Assembly (NCBI RefSeq): GCF_011064285.1
Contig: NZ_CP049332.1
Span: 124,001-188,000, forward strand
DNA length: 64,000 nucleotides
Direction: 5' to 3'
From: Vibrio ziniensis
GTDB taxonomy: Bacteria > Pseudomonadota > Gammaproteobacteria > Enterobacterales > Vibrionaceae
The notes beneath the pieces are model-generated. The model did not search any database. It worked only from the letters and a program-made list of their open reading frames with translations, and was not told where the DNA came from. Shown here piece after piece: positions 27,198-36,073 of the stretch; within the stretch, counting starts at the first letter, position 1, and every line of letters starts with the position of its first letter. Made by a program: the position numbers and the translations under genes.

Positions 27198-27617
27198 CTA
27201 ACATTTAATTTTGTTCACCAATTTTCTGAGTAGCTCAATTTCATCGCCTTCAAACAGTGAAAACGCGGCTTCACAGCAGTGTTCGAAAGAAACAGAGGCA
27301 TCTTTGTAAAGCTGTTCACCAACAGGCGTCAGCCCTACAAGACTTTGTCGAGCGTCTCGTGGATTCGCGACTTTAAGCACTATGTTGTTCTTTTCCATCG
27401 GTGCAAGTAAACGTGTAATTCCAGAAGCCGTTAACCCTACTGAATCCGCTAGGGCAATACGGCTTAGCGAACCACCCGTACTGGTATTGAGTCGGTGAAT
27501 AATGACGAATTCGGTGTAACTCACTCCATGAGCACTTAAACTTGTATCAATTTTCTTAGTAAGCAAGGTGCTCACTAATGTGTGCTCCAACATCAGTGAA
27601 GTTAAATTCGTTTTCAT
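27198..27617 (-). CDS. MarR-family regulator
   Basis: This protein has 139 residues. It has the winged HTH pattern with SRIALADSVGLTASGITRLLAPMEKNNIV as recognition region and the DARQSLVGLTPVGEQLY wing (D-x-R). A dimerising helix is present at both ends. It probably represses itself or a nearby detoxification gene; the closest candidates on the same strand are not obviously linked. Two ATGs lie two codons apart; the inner one is better spaced from AAGG. Confidence 0.83.
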   Translation of the reverse strand: MKTNLTSLMLEHTLVSTLLTKKIDTSLSAHGVSYTEFVIIHRLNTSTGGSLSRIALADSVGLTASGITRLLAPMEKNNIVLKVANPRDARQSLVGLTPVGEQLYKDASVSFEHCCEAAFSLFEGDEIELLRKLVNKIKC

Positions 27618-27731
27618 AGTCATAAACCTTATTGATTAAATCTTGAAACATAATTGAGTATTCAAGTATATTTCAATAAAGAGAATAATCAACTAGAAAA
27701 TCGCCTAGCGTGTATCTCACTCAGCTGTGAA

Positions 27732-27950
27732 TTAACAAAAGGTTTGAATATAAAGTGCTTCTACTTTGTCTCGCGCCCATTGGGTACGGCGTAAAAATTT
27801 TAGTGAAGACTTGATCGATGGGTTGTTATAAAAACAATTTAATTGAATTTGAGCATCTAAACCTTCCCAGCCGTAATGTTCAACCAACTGAGTAAGGATT
27901 TTCTCTAAGGTAAGACCGTGCAGTGGGTTTTTCGGTTGCTCTTGGCTCAT
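27732..27950 (-). CDS. VF530-family DNA-binding protein
   Basis: This protein has 72 residues. It matches the VF530 family ([21 protein letters not shown], then [22 protein letters not shown]). Structures of this family show a small double-stranded-DNA-binding fold. The cellular role is unknown. It is monocistronic and has an RBS-like stretch upstream. Confidence 0.85.
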   Translation of the reverse strand: MSQEQPKNPLHGLTLEKILTQLVEHYGWEGLDAQIQLNCFYNNPSIKSSLKFLRRTQWARDKVEALYIQTFC

Positions 27951-28040
27951 TCAGCGCATCTCTATAACAAAATAGTTGGTAGGTGTAGTGTAACAGATAG
28001 CGTTAACAACACCTCATCCATCTGACGCTAGCTCAGCAAA

Positions 28041-28322
28041 TTACTCTACGATTTCATAATGACGCTCGACATTTCGCGTCACTTCTCCCCAATAGGAAGC
28101 TTTTACTCGCTGTTGATGTTGCTCAAATGAAGCTTTGTCAGTGAACTCTTCGTACACATCAAACCTACACGGATCGTCTGAATCTTGTGTTACTTCAAAC
28201 ACCAAGCATCCCGACTCTTCAAGCGTCAGCCCCTTATGAGTAACAAGTTCTTGCTTTACCACTTCTAGGTCAGATTCAGGCACTAATATAAAGCCCCGCA
28301 AAATCACTTTCGACACAAACAT
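28041..28322 (-). CDS. Antibiotic-biosynthesis-monooxygenase-like (ABM) protein
   Basis: This protein has 93 residues and a ferredoxin-like dimeric alpha+beta fold. Evidence is a LRGFILVPESDLEVVKQEL start, then SGCLVFEVTQDSDDPCRFDVYEEFTDKASFEQHQ, the ABM/quinol-monooxygenase pattern. No cofactor is required in known relatives. It lies 21 bp downstream of a tautomerase-family gene on the same strand, so the two may act together on a small aromatic or quinone. Confidence 0.8.
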   Translation of the reverse strand: MFVSKVILRGFILVPESDLEVVKQELVTHKGLTLEESGCLVFEVTQDSDDPCRFDVYEEFTDKASFEQHQQRVKASYWGEVTRNVERHYEIVE

Positions 28323-28343
28323 ACCTCTTTGAACAATCTTTGA

Positions 28344-28679
28344 TTAAACCAAACACTTTGAATAACTACTTCTGTCCATATCCACGATTTCCACCGTTAG
28401 AGATGCTTGAGAGAGTGGCAAAGTCTTAAGCTGGCCGAGCACAGATTGAGAAAGCTTTTTCTTATTTTCATCGCTACGCCCAGACAAAATACGAACTGTG
28501 ACATGAATGAAATCCTCATGCTTTGTACCCGTTTGGTAATGTTGGTACGAAATGCTACGAACCTTGATATCACTGCCATCAGCTTCAAACAGTTGCGACT
28601 CAAGCGCCCCCTTAAAAACTTTCTGATTTAATTCTTCATTAGGGATAGTAGAAGAGTGTTCAACAATACAATGAGGCAA
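28344..28679 (-). CDS. 5-carboxymethyl-2-hydroxymuconate isomerase-like tautomerase
   Basis: This protein has 111 residues when started at TTG 28679, which has GGAG exactly six bases upstream. That choice places Pro directly after the initiator (MPHCIVEHSS), as required for the catalytic N-terminal proline of the tautomerase/CHMI superfamily. An upstream in-frame start would bury it. The family isomerises homoprotocatechuate-pathway intermediates, but other pathway genes are absent, so the substrate is uncertain. Confidence 0.78.
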   Translation of the reverse strand: MPHCIVEHSSTIPNEELNQKVFKGALESQLFEADGSDIKVRSISYQHYQTGTKHEDFIHVTVRILSGRSDENKKKLSQSVLGQLKTLPLSQASLTVEIVDMDRSSYSKCLV

Positions 28680-28750
28680 AGTCTGCTCCTTTATTCTTTG
28701 GATGTTGATTATCACAAGAGATCGGTTTACGTCTTATGTTCGAGTCAGTG

Positions 28751-29701
28751 TTATTGAAAATGTTGTCCTTTCACATAAGACACAATATTTTCAAAGGCGA
28801 TACTGAAATAGAGCTCATAGCTATTTTTCTCTACATACCCTAAATGAGGCGACGCCACTACGTTAGTTAGTGTTAATAGTGGTTCATTTTCTATTGTCGC
28901 TGGCTCATTCTGAAACACATCTATGGCTGCACGCTTTGTTGAAACCGCAACCAGTTCGTTAAACAAAGCGGTATCTTCTACCAATTCCGCACGACTGATA
29001 TTCACAAAAAGAGAACTAGGTTTCATCAGTTTGAGATCGTCAGCAGTGACACAATAACGAGTTGCATCATTAAGCCGCAAATGAAGCGAGACGATATCAG
29101 AATCAGCGAAGAATGACTGTTTAGATTGCGCAGCTTCAAAGCCATGTTCTAATGCTAACTGGCGTGATTTCTCACTACCCCAAACTTGCACCGACATCTC
29201 AAATACCTTCGCATATTGAGCGATTCTCTGCCCAATATTGCCATAACCCCAAATCCCTAGCTTCAGTCCTTTCAACGTTCTGCCTAAGCCCAGACTTCCA
29301 GAACTTTGCCACACGTCATTTTTCAAATTACTGGTATAAGCGGGTATGTGCCGAGAAGCTGCCATCATTAGAGCCCAGCACAGCTCAGATGGAGCGATAG
29401 GTGAACCTCTTCCTTCCAATACTTGTACGCCAAAATTTGCACACATCTTTGGATCTATATGGCTACTCACCTTGCCCGTCTGACTGATCACTTTTAGATT
29501 AGGTAACTGACTGAGCAAAGATTCGGTGATGACGGTGCGTTCACGAATCAGAACGATAGCGTCAAACTCGACCAGCCTTGCTACCAGTTCCTCTTCCGAG
29601 TAGGTTTCCGTAAATACAGTTACTTGGTGCTCATCTAGCAACGTGAAGCAATCCAGATCTTTTACGACGTTTTGATAATCATCTAACACGGCTATTTTCA
29701 C
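28751..29701 (-). CDS. D-2-hydroxyacid dehydrogenase family protein
   Basis: This protein has 316 residues. The NAD-binding GxGxxG lies in GIWGYGNIGQRIA. The family catalytic triad settings are visible as NISRAELVE (Arg region), an ENEP-type Glu and SPHLGY (His). It is like D-3-phosphoglycerate dehydrogenase but lacks the C-terminal ACT domain, so a serine-pathway role is not implied. The substrate is unknown. Confidence 0.83.
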   Translation of the reverse strand: MKIAVLDDYQNVVKDLDCFTLLDEHQVTVFTETYSEEELVARLVEFDAIVLIRERTVITESLLSQLPNLKVISQTGKVSSHIDPKMCANFGVQVLEGRGSPIAPSELCWALMMAASRHIPAYTSNLKNDVWQSSGSLGLGRTLKGLKLGIWGYGNIGQRIAQYAKVFEMSVQVWGSEKSRQLALEHGFEAAQSKQSFFADSDIVSLHLRLNDATRYCVTADDLKLMKPSSLFVNISRAELVEDTALFNELVAVSTKRAAIDVFQNEPATIENEPLLTLTNVVASPHLGYVEKNSYELYFSIAFENIVSYVKGQHFQ

Positions 29702-29823
29702 TGCGCATTCCTTATTTTTATGCAGATAACTTTCTACTCATGGTGGCAAAGAATGAGTTGAATTTGAACAATAGCAGTCAATGCAAAGCTGTCCATTAGC
29801 TAAGCCATTTTTTTATTTTCACC

Positions 29824-30297
29824 TTACAATTTTGTTGGGTAAACAACCTTGAATCGCTCCAAAACCAACAACATATCTTCCGTTGCTTCTATACCGAGCT
29901 GTTTGCATTCTAATGAGAAAAACCGCCAATGGGCATCACGCCACCACTCTAACGTTTTGTCTCCTTCCCCTTCTGCGGCGGCAAACTCTGCAGTGACATC
30001 TTTATATCGACTCTTTTCCACTGACGTAATTTCAATAATGCAGATAGGTTCGCCTTGCCAATTAGTGACTACCTGAAGATGAGCAACTTCGGGCATCGTT
30101 TCACCTTGATGGCTATACCAATAGTCCATGCTACAAGAGGCTCTCTTCTCACCTCTTAAAATTAATTCAGCACACAGGTTAGCGTTGTACTCGTCAGCAC
30201 AAAAATAGTCCGCACTGAATGAGCGATATTGTTGTGCCACTTTCCCCGGTAATGATTTCAAATACCGTTCCAGAAATAACTGGCTTCTGCTTTCCAT
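29824..30297 (-). CDS. ASCH-domain protein
   Basis: This protein has 157 residues. It has a central GEKRASCSM motif, an ICIIEITSVE strand and a GDKTLEWWRDAHWRFF segment, which together identify the ASCH fold (YqfB-like relatives). ASCH proteins bind or process RNA or modified nucleosides. It is soluble and monocistronic. Confidence 0.83.
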   Translation of the reverse strand: MESRSQLFLERYLKSLPGKVAQQYRSFSADYFCADEYNANLCAELILRGEKRASCSMDYWYSHQGETMPEVAHLQVVTNWQGEPICIIEITSVEKSRYKDVTAEFAAAEGEGDKTLEWWRDAHWRFFSLECKQLGIEATEDMLLVLERFKVVYPTKL

Positions 30298-30397
30298 GAT
30301 TTTCCTATTCAGTTAATTGGATAAATTGGTGGGGTAAGTCTCAATCAACCATTTTCACCATCAGGAAGTTAGTCAGAGTTTGACCTCTGACTTCCAT

Positions 30398-30808
30398 CTA
30401 TTGCTCTTTTTCCACCTTAAAACCCATGTGTTCATAAAAAGGGCGAGCGGTAATACTGACATGTGAATAGTAACGTTTGATATTACGTTGTTTGCCAATC
30501 TCGAACACATAGTTCATCAAAGCTTTACCAATTCCTTGTCCTTGATAGAGATGGTGACAAAAAAAGTGGTCGACCAAGCCGTCTGGTTGCAAATCCGTAT
30601 ACCCGACGACCACGCCATCACTCATCGCCACAAACGGATTTAAACCGTCCATTCGTTTTTGCCAAACATCTGGCTCCAAAGTATTTGGCGCCCAAGCTTC
30701 AACCTGAGCTTGAGAATAGTCACGAACATTAATGTTACGGATAGTGAAATGATGAATAGCCCAAAGTGTTTGAGCATCTTCTTTGACATAGCCACGAATG
30801 GTAATCAC
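30398..30808 (-). CDS. GNAT acetyltransferase
   Basis: This protein has 136 residues. Motif A is LYQGQGIGKALM, preceded by a DHFFCH strand, with a C-terminal TARPFYEHMGFKVEKEQ. It is close to the YafP/ElaA-sized GNATs. The substrate is unknown. It forms a same-strand pair with the next GNAT gene but is separated by 62 bp. Confidence 0.82.
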   Translation of the reverse strand: MITIRGYVKEDAQTLWAIHHFTIRNINVRDYSQAQVEAWAPNTLEPDVWQKRMDGLNPFVAMSDGVVVGYTDLQPDGLVDHFFCHHLYQGQGIGKALMNYVFEIGKQRNIKRYYSHVSITARPFYEHMGFKVEKEQ

Positions 30809-30870
30809 GCATCTCTCCTTACTTCTGTAACTTAATTAAATGTGTTTGCGAGGATGCTTTCATCCAAAAA

Positions 30871-31311
30871 TTAGGAAGGCGTGTACTGCATTAAGTATTC
30901 AAAATCAGTTTCACCAACGCGTACAAATCCAAGTCGTTCATAGAGACGTTGCGCTGGGTTCGTTTTAACAACACTTAAACCAACGGTTGAACCCGTTGTT
31001 TTCGCTTTACTCATCAGCTGTGAAATAAGGCGGTTAGCGATACCTTTGTTTTGAAAATCGGGATGAAGTTGAACCTGAACCAGATACCACTCATTAATAT
31101 CTTGGTTAAATTGAGCTTTGAACAAACCAGCAGAGGAATTATTAATAACGATGATTTCAGCTTGATCAAATGCGTAATAAACCCTTTCAAGGTAGGCTTC
31201 TCTCCCTGTTGGCATCCCTACTTCTCTTAGGTATTTACCCATAGTAGTTTCACGCAGTTCAACTAGGAACTCCACATCAGACTCGACCGCTTTTCTTAAT
31301 GAATATTCCAT
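30871..31311 (-). CDS. GNAT acetyltransferase
   Basis: This protein has 146 residues. The N-terminus LRKAVESDVEFLVELRETTM is followed by QVQLHPDFQNKGIANRLI (motif A, QxxGxA) and NPAQRLYERLGFVRVGE. The substrate is unknown. Confidence 0.82.
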   Translation of the reverse strand: MEYSLRKAVESDVEFLVELRETTMGKYLREVGMPTGREAYLERVYYAFDQAEIIVINNSSAGLFKAQFNQDINEWYLVQVQLHPDFQNKGIANRLISQLMSKAKTTGSTVGLSVVKTNPAQRLYERLGFVRVGETDFEYLMQYTPS

Positions 31312-31437
31312 TATTCTCTCCTGTCTTTACCTTTAGTCTGGTATTAGTAACCTATTCATCATATTTAATATACTAATAACACACTAAAAATTTGCTAGCT
31401 GTGCGCGCCATGGCTGTTAGGACGAAAAATTGGGCAT

Positions 31438-31467
31438 AAAAAAAGGAGAGCTAATGCTCTCCTTTTT
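31438..31467 (-). terminator. Terminator of the thrS-infC-rpmI-rplT operon
   Basis: Twelve-base arms AAAAAGGAGAGC / GCTCTCCTTTTT around a 4-nt loop are followed by seven Ts on the minus strand, 18 bases after the rplT stop. Confidence 0.9.
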
Positions 31468-31484
31468 CAAAACTTGACTGCTAA

Positions 31485-31838
31485 TTAAAGAGCAGCTTTC
31501 GCTTTTTCAACTAAAACAGTAAATGCTGCTTTGTCGAATACTGCGATGTCCGCAAGGATCTTACGGTCGATCTCGATAGATGCTTTCTTAAGACCGTTGA
31601 TGAAACGGCTGTAAGATAGACCATTTTGACGAGATGCCGCATTGATACGTGCAATCCATAGTTGACGGAATTGACGTTTCTTAGCGCGACGGTCACGGTA
31701 TGCGTATTGACCAGCTTTAGTAACAGCTTGGAAAGCTACGCGGTAAACACGTGAACGTGCACCATAGTAACCTTTAGCTTGTTTTAGAACTTTCTTATGA
31801 CGTGCACGAGCTTGTACACCACGTTTTACGCGAGGCAT
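31485..31838 (-). CDS. rplT: Ribosomal protein L20
   Basis: This protein has 117 residues, basic throughout, matching L20 along its length ([28 protein letters not shown]...). It binds 23S rRNA early in 50S assembly and in E. coli represses its own operon by binding the mRNA before rpmI. It is the last gene of the translation operon and lies 42 bp after rpmI. Confidence 0.98.
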   Translation of the reverse strand: MPRVKRGVQARARHKKVLKQAKGYYGARSRVYRVAFQAVTKAGQYAYRDRRAKKRQFRQLWIARINAASRQNGLSYSRFINGLKKASIEIDRKILADIAVFDKAAFTVLVEKAKAAL

Positions 31839-31880
31839 TATGCTTCTCCTAAACTAAACGAATTAAAAACTAAAAACAAA

Positions 31881-32075
31881 TTAAGCGTATGGTAAACAAC
31901 GTACGATACCCGCAACTTCACATTTAGGAAGAATTGCGTTTGGACGTAGTTGACGCTTGTTCTTAGTAGTACGCTTAGTCAGGATGTGACGTTTTGTAGC
32001 GTGTTTGTATTTAAAGCCACCAGCTGTTTTCTTGAAACGCTTAGCAGCACCTTTGTTGTTTTTCATCTTAGGCAT
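31881..32075 (-). CDS. rpmI: Ribosomal protein L35
   Basis: This protein has 64 residues of Lys/Arg-rich L35 ([19 protein letters not shown]..., ending CLPYA). It is part of the 50S subunit. It sits between infC and rplT in the standard order. Confidence 0.98.
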   Translation of the reverse strand: MPKMKNNKGAAKRFKKTAGGFKYKHATKRHILTKRTTKNKRQLRPNAILPKCEVAGIVRCLPYA

Positions 32076-32130
32076 GATGAATAACTCCGCATTGTAGTAG
32101 TTTAATAAACAACGTAATTAGGGCGAATAA

Positions 32131-32172
32131 AACCCAGCCAAGTGCCTTTATTTAAAGGGACGCGGCTAGGTT
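32131..32172 (-). promoter_or_regulatory. Hairpin between infC and rpmI (L20-operator candidate)
   Basis: An imperfect two-part stem (outer AACCxAGCC-type arms of 9 bases with one mismatch, inner CCTTT / AAAGG) is followed on the minus strand by a GTTTTATT stretch. In E. coli this interval holds the L20-binding pseudoknot and a leaky terminator. The location and shape suggest the same role; the L20 contact itself is inferred. Confidence 0.55.
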
Positions 32173-32192
32173 CATTACTTGCAAGCCGTTAA

Positions 32193-32744
32193 TTACTTCT
32201 TCTTAGGGGCAAGCACCATGATCATTTGGCGCCCTTCAATTCTCGTTGGGAAAGATTCCACTAGAGCGAACTCTTCAGTATCAGCTTTCAAACGATTTAG
32301 AACGTCAACACCGATCTCTTGGTGAGCCATTTCTCGGCCACGGAAGCGAATTGTTACCTTCACTTTGTTGCCTTCTTCAAGGAAACCAATCAGGTTGCGT
32401 AGTTTTACCTGATAGTCACCGATATCAGTCCCAGGACGGAATTTTAGTTCCTTAATCTGGATCTGTTTTTGCTTCTTCTTCTGCTCTTTCGCAGCTTTGC
32501 TCTTTTCGAAGAGGAACTTGCCATAGTCCATCACACGACAAACTGGTGGCTCGGCGTTAGGGCTGATCTCTACGAGATCCATACCAGCTTCTTCGGCTGC
32601 AGCTAATGCTTCTTGAATTGACACAACGCCAACTGATTCACCATCAGCGCCTGTTAAACGAACTTCACGTACGCCACGAATTTCACCGTTTAAACGGTGC
32701 TGGTTTTGTTTGGCCGGAACTTGGCCACGTCTTCCGCCTTTAAT
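32193..32744 (-). CDS. infC: Translation initiation factor IF-3
   Basis: This protein has 183 residues with the rare ATT start at 32742-32744. The frame from there gives the IF-3 N-terminus ([20 protein letters not shown]), whereas the first ATG would delete 40 conserved residues. GGAGG lies upstream, inside the last codons of thrS, and only three bases separate the thrS stop from the ATT. In E. coli the AUU start makes infC self-repressed by IF-3, and the same control is expected here. Confidence 0.97.
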   Translation of the reverse strand: MKGGRRGQVPAKQNQHRLNGEIRGVREVRLTGADGESVGVVSIQEALAAAEEAGMDLVEISPNAEPPVCRVMDYGKFLFEKSKAAKEQKKKQKQIQIKELKFRPGTDIGDYQVKLRNLIGFLEEGNKVKVTIRFRGREMAHQEIGVDVLNRLKADTEEFALVESFPTRIEGRQMIMVLAPKKK

Positions 32745-32747
32745 AGG

Positions 32748-34676
32748 TTATTCCTCCAGATTAAGCTTACGGCTTTCAACTTCGGCGTGGATGTATGAAA
32801 TAAAGTCATCCAACTTAAATTTGCCTAGGTCTTTGCCCTTACGAGTACGTACTGCGATTTCTCCAGCTTCCATTTCTTGGTCGCCACAAACGAGCATATA
32901 CGGTACACGCTTCAAAGTGTGTTCGCGGATTTTAAAGCCAATCTTCTCATTTCTCAAGTCCGCTTTTGCTCTAATACCACTTTTTTGTAGCTTTTGTGCT
33001 ACTTCTTGAGCGTAATCAGCTTGTTTGTCAGTAATATTCATGACAACTGCCTGTTCTGGTGCCAACCAAGTTGGGAAGAAACCAGCATACTCTTCAATCA
33101 GAATACCGATGAAGCGCTCAAGAGAGCCTAAAATAGCGCGGTGAATCATTACAGGTACTAAACGCTCATTATTCTCACCTACATATGTCGCACCAAGGCG
33201 AGTTGGTAAGTTGAAGTCAAGCTGAACAGTACCACACTGCCACGCACGATCTAGGCAGTCGTGTAGCGTAAATTCAATTTTCGGGCCGTAGAATGCGCCT
33301 TCACCTTCTTGAATCTCATAAGCAATGCCCATAGCTTCAAGAGAAAGTTTTAGTGCTTCTTCAGAGCGATCCCAAATTTCATCGCTACCTACACGCTGTT
33401 CAGGACGTGTAGAAAGTTTTACTGCAATGTTATCGAAGCCAAAAGTAGTATATGTGTCATATACCATCTTAATGCACGATGTTACTTCTTGCTGAATTTG
33501 ATCTTCAGTACAGAAGATGTGTGCATCGTCTTGAGTAAAGCCACGAACACGCATGATACCGTGTAGAGAACCCGATGGTTCGTTACGGTGACATGAACCG
33601 AACTCAGCCATACGTAATGGTAGATCACGGTAAGACTTCAAACCTTGGTTGAAGATTTGAACGTGACCCGGGCAGTTCATCGGTTTAATTGCGTATTCAC
33701 GGTTCTCAGAAGACGTTGTGAACATTGCGTCTGCATATTTATCCCAGTGACCAGAGCGCTCCCAAAGAACGCGGTCCATCATTAGCGGACCTTTTACTTC
33801 TTGGTAACCGTACTCGTTCAGTTTTGAACGAATGAAAACTTCAAGATCGCGGAATACTGACCAACCATTGTGGTGCCAGAAAACCATACCCGGTGCTTCT
33901 TGCTGCATGTGGAACAGGTCAAGTTGCTTACCAAGTTTACGGTGGTCACGCTTCGCAGCTTCTTCAAGGCGAGTTAGGTGCGCACTAAGTGCTTTCTTAT
34001 CATGGAAAGCAGTACCGTAGATACGTTGTAGCATCTTGTTGTCGCTGTTACCACGCCAGTATGCGCCTGCAACGTTCAACAATTTGAAATGTTGACAGAA
34101 ACCCATGTGCGGTACGTGAGGACCACGACACATGTCGATGTATTCTTCATGGTGGTATAGACCTGGACGATCATCGCGAGATACGTTCACATCTAAGATT
34201 TCCATCTTGTATGGTTCTTGACGAGATTCAAATGTATCGCGAGCTTCCTGCCAGCTAACGTTCTTTTTCACAACTTGATATTTGGTTTTCGCCAACTCTA
34301 GCATGCGAGCTTCGATCTTCTCTAAATCTTCTTGAGATAGAGGTTGCTCTACATCGATGTCGTAATAGAAGCCGTTATCGATCGTAGGACCAATAGCCAT
34401 TTTTGCTTCTGGGTATAGCTGCTTAAGAGCATGACCAAGCAAGTGTGCACAAGAGTGACGAACAATTTCTAGGCCATCAACTTCGTCTTTAACTGTGATG
34501 ATTTCTAGACTTGCATCACTTTCAATCAAATCACAAGCATCAACACGAACACCATCAACGCGACCTGCGATCGTTGCTTTAGCAAGACCAGGACCGATAG
34601 ATAGAGCGACATCCATTGTAGAAATTGGGTTATCAAATTGACGCTGACTGCCGTCAGGAAGAGTAATAATAGGCAT
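32748..34676 (-). CDS. thrS: Threonyl-tRNA synthetase
   Basis: This protein has 642 residues, the same length as the E. coli enzyme. It has an N-terminal TGS domain (1-61), an editing domain with [10 protein letters not shown] (His cluster near 73-77) and a class II catalytic core with the zinc cysteine in [11 protein letters not shown]-terminal anticodon-binding domain follows from about 535. It charges tRNA-Thr and edits Ser-tRNA-Thr. It is the first gene of the operon, with a TAAGGA RBS and a tRNA-like leader hairpin 17 bases upstream. Confidence 0.98.
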   Translation of the reverse strand: MPIITLPDGSQRQFDNPISTMDVALSIGPGLAKATIAGRVDGVRVDACDLIESDASLEIITVKDEVDGLEIVRHSCAHLLGHALKQLYPEAKMAIGPTIDNGFYYDIDVEQPLSQEDLEKIEARMLELAKTKYQVVKKNVSWQEARDTFESRQEPYKMEILDVNVSRDDRPGLYHHEEYIDMCRGPHVPHMGFCQHFKLLNVAGAYWRGNSDNKMLQRIYGTAFHDKKALSAHLTRLEEAAKRDHRKLGKQLDLFHMQQEAPGMVFWHHNGWSVFRDLEVFIRSKLNEYGYQEVKGPLMMDRVLWERSGHWDKYADAMFTTSSENREYAIKPMNCPGHVQIFNQGLKSYRDLPLRMAEFGSCHRNEPSGSLHGIMRVRGFTQDDAHIFCTEDQIQQEVTSCIKMVYDTYTTFGFDNIAVKLSTRPEQRVGSDEIWDRSEEALKLSLEAMGIAYEIQEGEGAFYGPKIEFTLHDCLDRAWQCGTVQLDFNLPTRLGATYVGENNERLVPVMIHRAILGSLERFIGILIEEYAGFFPTWLAPEQAVVMNITDKQADYAQEVAQKLQKSGIRAKADLRNEKIGFKIREHTLKRVPYMLVCGDQEMEAGEIAVRTRKGKDLGKFKLDDFISYIHAEVESRKLNLEE

Positions 34677-34693
34677 GAATAGTCCTTACAGTG

Positions 34694-34714
34694 GTGTTGC
34701 ACACCAAGCAACAC
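34694..34714 (-). promoter_or_regulatory. thrS leader hairpin mimicking the tRNA-Thr anticodon arm
   Basis: On the minus strand the leader forms a 7-bp stem (GTGTTGC / GCAACAC) with a 7-nt loop UUGGUGU. In anticodon-loop numbering this is U33-G34-G35-U36, the GGU anticodon of a tRNA-Thr. It ends 17 bases before the ATG. In E. coli, ThrRS represses its own mRNA through such a mimic; the same mechanism is inferred here. Confidence 0.7.
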
Positions 34715-34725
34715 ATATAATCATT

Positions 34726-34755
34726 TTATTACCTTAGAAAACAATTAGTTATCAA
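34726..34755 (-). promoter_or_regulatory. Putative thrS promoter
   Basis: On the minus strand a TTGATA (34750-34755) lies 18 bases from TAATAA (34726-34731). It is a fair sigma-70 match and leaves a leader long enough to contain the anticodon-like hairpin. If real, the prophage junction must lie at or beyond about 34,756. Confidence 0.5.
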
Positions 34756-34780
34756 GGATAAATTATTTCAGGAACCGGAT

Positions 34781-34820
34781 TTGGTACAGCTTTGGTACAA
34801 TTCAAAACATACATACCAAA
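34781..34820. repeat. TTTGGTACA direct and inverted repeats near the prophage end
   Basis: Two TTGGTACA copies lie 11 bp apart (34781-34788, 34792-34799), and an inverted TACCAAA follows at 34814-34820. Two more TACCAAA copies occur at 35078-35084 and 35091-35097. Clusters of this type beside a prophage end resemble arm-type binding sites of tyrosine integrases. This is inferred, because the integrase lies outside the window. Confidence 0.45.
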
Positions 34821-34892
34821 AAGTTCAAGACGGCATAGAGTACAGCCTTTAGTGATTTCTATCAAACAAAATGACAATTCTTAAAAGTCTTT

Positions 34893-34988
34893 TGATACCA
34901 AAACTAGCCCCTCGATATAGATAGCCCACTACAAACTGATACCAGAACACCTTTACTCGAGAAACCGGCAACCCGATTTTTGATACCA
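34893..34988 (+). repeat. TGATACCA array 1 (three copies, 44-bp period)
   Basis: Exact copies of TGATACCA occur at 34893, 34937 and 34981, each 44 bp from the next, with unrelated 36-bp spacers. They are oriented with the plus-strand cargo gene that starts 118 bp further on. Two other arrays with the same period and the same orientation to the downstream gene occur in this prophage. The binding factor is unknown. Confidence 0.85.
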
Positions 34989-35106
34989 ACCTCCATTTCG
35001 ACACCCGAGCTTTTACCGACATCTAACATTGACGACTGGAGTTCATAAGGTCAGAAGTATTCAATGTCCATCACTTGTACCAAATCGACGTACCAAAATG
35101 TGAGAT

Positions 35107-35970
35107 ATGAAAATGAGTCATAGAACTGAATTCGAAAAAACGTTTAAACACTTCGCGCCATACCATCACCGTCATAAAGTTTGGGATGACCTAATCACCT
35201 GTTTTGCAATTTCCATTAACAACGGAATCGCCAAGGATGAAGAATTAGAAAATAAGTATTTGGGTATTATTCGAAATTACGAAAGAAATGAGCAGCTAGA
35301 AATGCCTAAGTTGGTAGGAATGCTAGTTTGTGCCTTTGAAGAATCCGGTCATTGCGATTTGCTTGGTGAAATGTATATGGCGATGGAAATCAGCTCAAAA
35401 AATTTAGGTCAGTTTTTTACGCCCTACTCTCTATCTAAATTATGCGCAAAGCTGTCACTAGATAAGCAAACCATAGAAACGAAAAACTTCATTACGGCAC
35501 ATGAACCCGCATGTGGTTCAGGCGGGATGATCATAGCTCAAGCAGATGTGATGATAGAAGAAGGCTACAACCCACAAGAAAAACTTCTGGCTTATTGTGT
35601 AGATGTAGATCAGACCGCAGCAATGATGTGTTACATACAACTAGCTCTTTGGGGTATCCCCGCCAAGGTAACTATTGGCAACACACTAACAATGCAGTTT
35701 TCCAGAACGATGCTTACTCCTATGTATCATTTGGGTGGTTGGTCAATAAAGGAAATGATTGGGCAGCGTACCCAAGAACCCGAAACGAACTTACTTGTTA
35801 AACGCGCAACAACAATTATAAAGCACTGCTCAGAAGCTAGCACTGAAGTGATACGCTCTGAATTACTTGAACAGTTACAACGTGGAGCTAGCCATCAAAA
35901 AGTTAGCATTATTCAGAACGTCTCTCGTGTAATCATTAATGACAGTGTTTACGATTTAATGTGCGCATGA
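35107..35970 (+). CDS. N-6 DNA methylase-like protein without motif IV
   Basis: This protein has 287 residues. It has GQFFTPY (101-107) and the SAM-binding motif EPACGSGG (133-140), as in HsdM-type N6-adenine methylases. After a CVDVD strand and IGNTL, where NPPF/NPPY should follow, there is instead a stretch ending MYHLGGW. The catalytic motif IV is absent. Plasmid and phage proteins with this LGGW ending are known as a group. It may bind SAM or DNA without methylating, or act as an anti-restriction decoy. It is a cargo gene at the prophage end. Confidence 0.75.
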   Translation: MKMSHRTEFEKTFKHFAPYHHRHKVWDDLITCFAISINNGIAKDEELENKYLGIIRNYERNEQLEMPKLVGMLVCAFEESGHCDLLGEMYMAMEISSKNLGQFFTPYSLSKLCAKLSLDKQTIETKNFITAHEPACGSGGMIIAQADVMIEEGYNPQEKLLAYCVDVDQTAAMMCYIQLALWGIPAKVTIGNTLTMQFSRTMLTPMYHLGGWSIKEMIGQRTQEPETNLLVKRATTIIKHCSEASTEVIRSELLEQLQRGASHQKVSIIQNVSRVIINDSVYDLMCA

Positions 35971-36073
35971 TCGTAAAACTATGAATCAAAAAGCTTTATG
36001 ACAAAACCATGATAAAAATGTCAAAAGCCATACTTAGTATCACTAGAACGTTAGCAAGTATTTTGAGGTTACT

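Noticed and set aside
17896..31311. Superintegron cassette array
   Set aside because: Gene content (GNAT, VOC, ABM) looks cassette-like, but gaps are short and lack the repeated attC sites, there is no intI, and long ordinary genes are mixed in.
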